The notes below the pieces were generated by a model. The model had not been told where the DNA came from. It saw nothing but the letters and a program-made list of their open reading frames with translations, and did no database searches. From Oscillospiraceae bacterium (GTDB lineage: Bacteria > Bacillota > Clostridia > Oscillospirales > UBA929): a stretch of 6,603 nucleotides of DNA. The stretch is from assembly GCA_031282535.1 (NCBI GenBank), contig JAITDM010000051.1:1-6603 (forward strand), given 5' to 3'. Below are positions 5,707 to 6,603 of the stretch, piece by piece. Both the position numbers and the translations under genes were made by a program. Position 1 is the first letter of the stretch; every line of letters starts with the position of its first letter.

Positions 5707-6603
5707 GATGTCTGTTTCCGCCGGTGCGCCCGGACGGCCACGGCGGCGATGTCCACGGCGTTTAAGCGGAACCGGCCGCGGAGGTAATCCTCCGGGCCCA
5801 CCTCGCCGAACTGATCCTGCACCCCCACGCGTTCCACCGGCACGGGCGCGGTCTCCCCCAGCACCTCGCAGACGGCGCTGCCGAGTCCGCCCACCACATT
5901 GTGGTTCTCGCAGGTCACCACGGCGCCCGTCTCGCGCGCGCAATGCTCAAGCAGCGCGCGGTCGACCGGTTTCCAGGTAAACAGGTTCACGACGCGCGCC
6001 TCGATGCCCTGGGCGGCCAGCTCGTCCGCCGCTTTCAGCGCCTCCGCCACCAAAATGCCCGAGGCCACCAGCGTCACATCCCGGCCGCCGCGCAGCGTCT
6101 CCCCGCGGCCGATCGTGAACTCCGAGCCCTCTCCAAACACCGACACCGCGTTCTTCCGCATCAGCCGGATGTAGTACACCCCGTAACTCTCCGCCAACTG
6201 CGGCAGCAGCGCGCGCAGCTGCACCGAGTCGGTCGGCTCAAGCAGCGTGATCTCCGGGACCGCGCGCAGCACCGCCATGTCCTCCAGCGGCATGTGCGTG
6301 CCCCCGTTGTACGCCGCCGTCACCCCCGGGTCCGTCCCCACGATCCGCACGTTCAGCCGCGCGTACGACGCCGAGATGAACACCTGGTCGCACACGCGGC
6401 GCGACGCAAAGCAGGCAAACGAGTGCGCAAACGGGATCTTCCCCGTGGCCGACAGCCCGGCCGCCACGCCCACCATGTTCGCCTCCGCGATCCCGCAGTT
6501 CACAAAACGGTCCGGGTAGGCCTTGGCAAACGGCTTCATCCCCGACGAGCTCATGAGGTCCGCGTCCAGCGCCACGATCCGCTTGTCCGCCGCCGCCAGC
6601 GCC
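5703..6603 (-). CDS. Transketolase C-terminal subunit (5' end outside the window)
   Basis: Transketolase uses thiamine diphosphate to move two-carbon units between sugar phosphates in the pentose phosphate pathway. In many Firmicutes and archaea it is split into N- and C-terminal subunits; this is the C-terminal one. The visible 299 residues begin with ALAAADKRIVALDADLM and lack only the first few residues of a usual subunit of about 310. The pyrimidine-binding domain has the catalytic Glu in NCGIAEANMVGVAAGLS and the GTHMPLEDMAVLRAVP block. The C-terminal domain has VTLVASGILVAEAL, ARVVNLFTWKPVD and CENHNVVGGLGSAV. A deoxyxylulose-phosphate synthase or pyruvate dehydrogenase beta subunit is less likely because of length and the THMPLED and FTWKPVD blocks. 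The N-terminal subunit gene is expected just beyond the right edge. The stop overlaps the DUF4321 start. Confidence 0.9.
   Translation of the reverse strand, partial: ALAAADKRIVALDADLMSSSGMKPFAKAYPDRFVNCGIAEANMVGVAAGLSATGKIPFAHSFACFASRRVCDQVFISASYARLNVRIVGTDPGVTAAYNGGTHMPLEDMAVLRAVPEITLLEPTDSVQLRALLPQLAESYGVYYIRLMRKNAVSVFGEGSEFTIGRGETLRGGRDVTLVASGILVAEALKAADELAAQGIEARVVNLFTWKPVDRALLEHCARETGAVVTCENHNVVGGLGSAVCEVLGETAPVPVERVGVQDQFGEVGPEDYLRGRFRLNAVDIAAVAVRAHRRKQTS

Overview
The window looks like chromosomal DNA from a high-GC member of the Firmicutes (Clostridia-like). The evidence is AGGAGG/GGAGG-type ribosome sites, CCA-encoding tRNA genes, a split transketolase (C-terminal subunit as its own gene), a DUF4321 protein next to maf, and the mreC-mreD-PBP2 order. 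No species can be named. All genes I accept lie on the minus strand, so the window reads biologically from right to left.

Right and centre (about 1332-6603) is one tightly packed operon-like run: tktC (5' end beyond the right edge), a DUF4321 small membrane protein, maf (nucleotide pyrophosphatase), mreC, mreD and mrdA (PBP2). tktC/DUF4321 and mreD/mrdA share ATGA stop-start overlaps, and maf and mreC are one base apart. The last three genes are the elongasome: MreC and MreD are the membrane scaffold and PBP2 is the septum-independent transpeptidase. mreB, usually between maf and mreC, is not here, and neither is rodA.

Next (about 975-1305) come tRNA-Gly(TCC) and tRNA-Arg(TCT), driven by a near-consensus promoter just past the mrdA stop.

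Left of tRNA-Arg (1-974) the character changes. GC falls to about 40% in places (40-42% over 61-180, against 62% over 1921-1980 and over 80% around 5101-5160), and the contents are debris. They are a 48-bp near-perfect palindrome, a strong hairpin terminator facing right, a remnant of an AraC-type regulator cut at both ends, and a C-terminal scrap of another protein. The last item is the start of an intact-looking membrane protein, possibly of the isoprenylcysteine methyltransferase type, running off the left edge. This looks like an accessory segment abutting a tRNA gene.

The core two-thirds is ordinary housekeeping DNA. I see no evidence for an undescribed system. The places worth a second look are the palindrome with its facing promoter-like elements, the gene-remnant junction, and the unusual operon membership (tktC in, mreB out).
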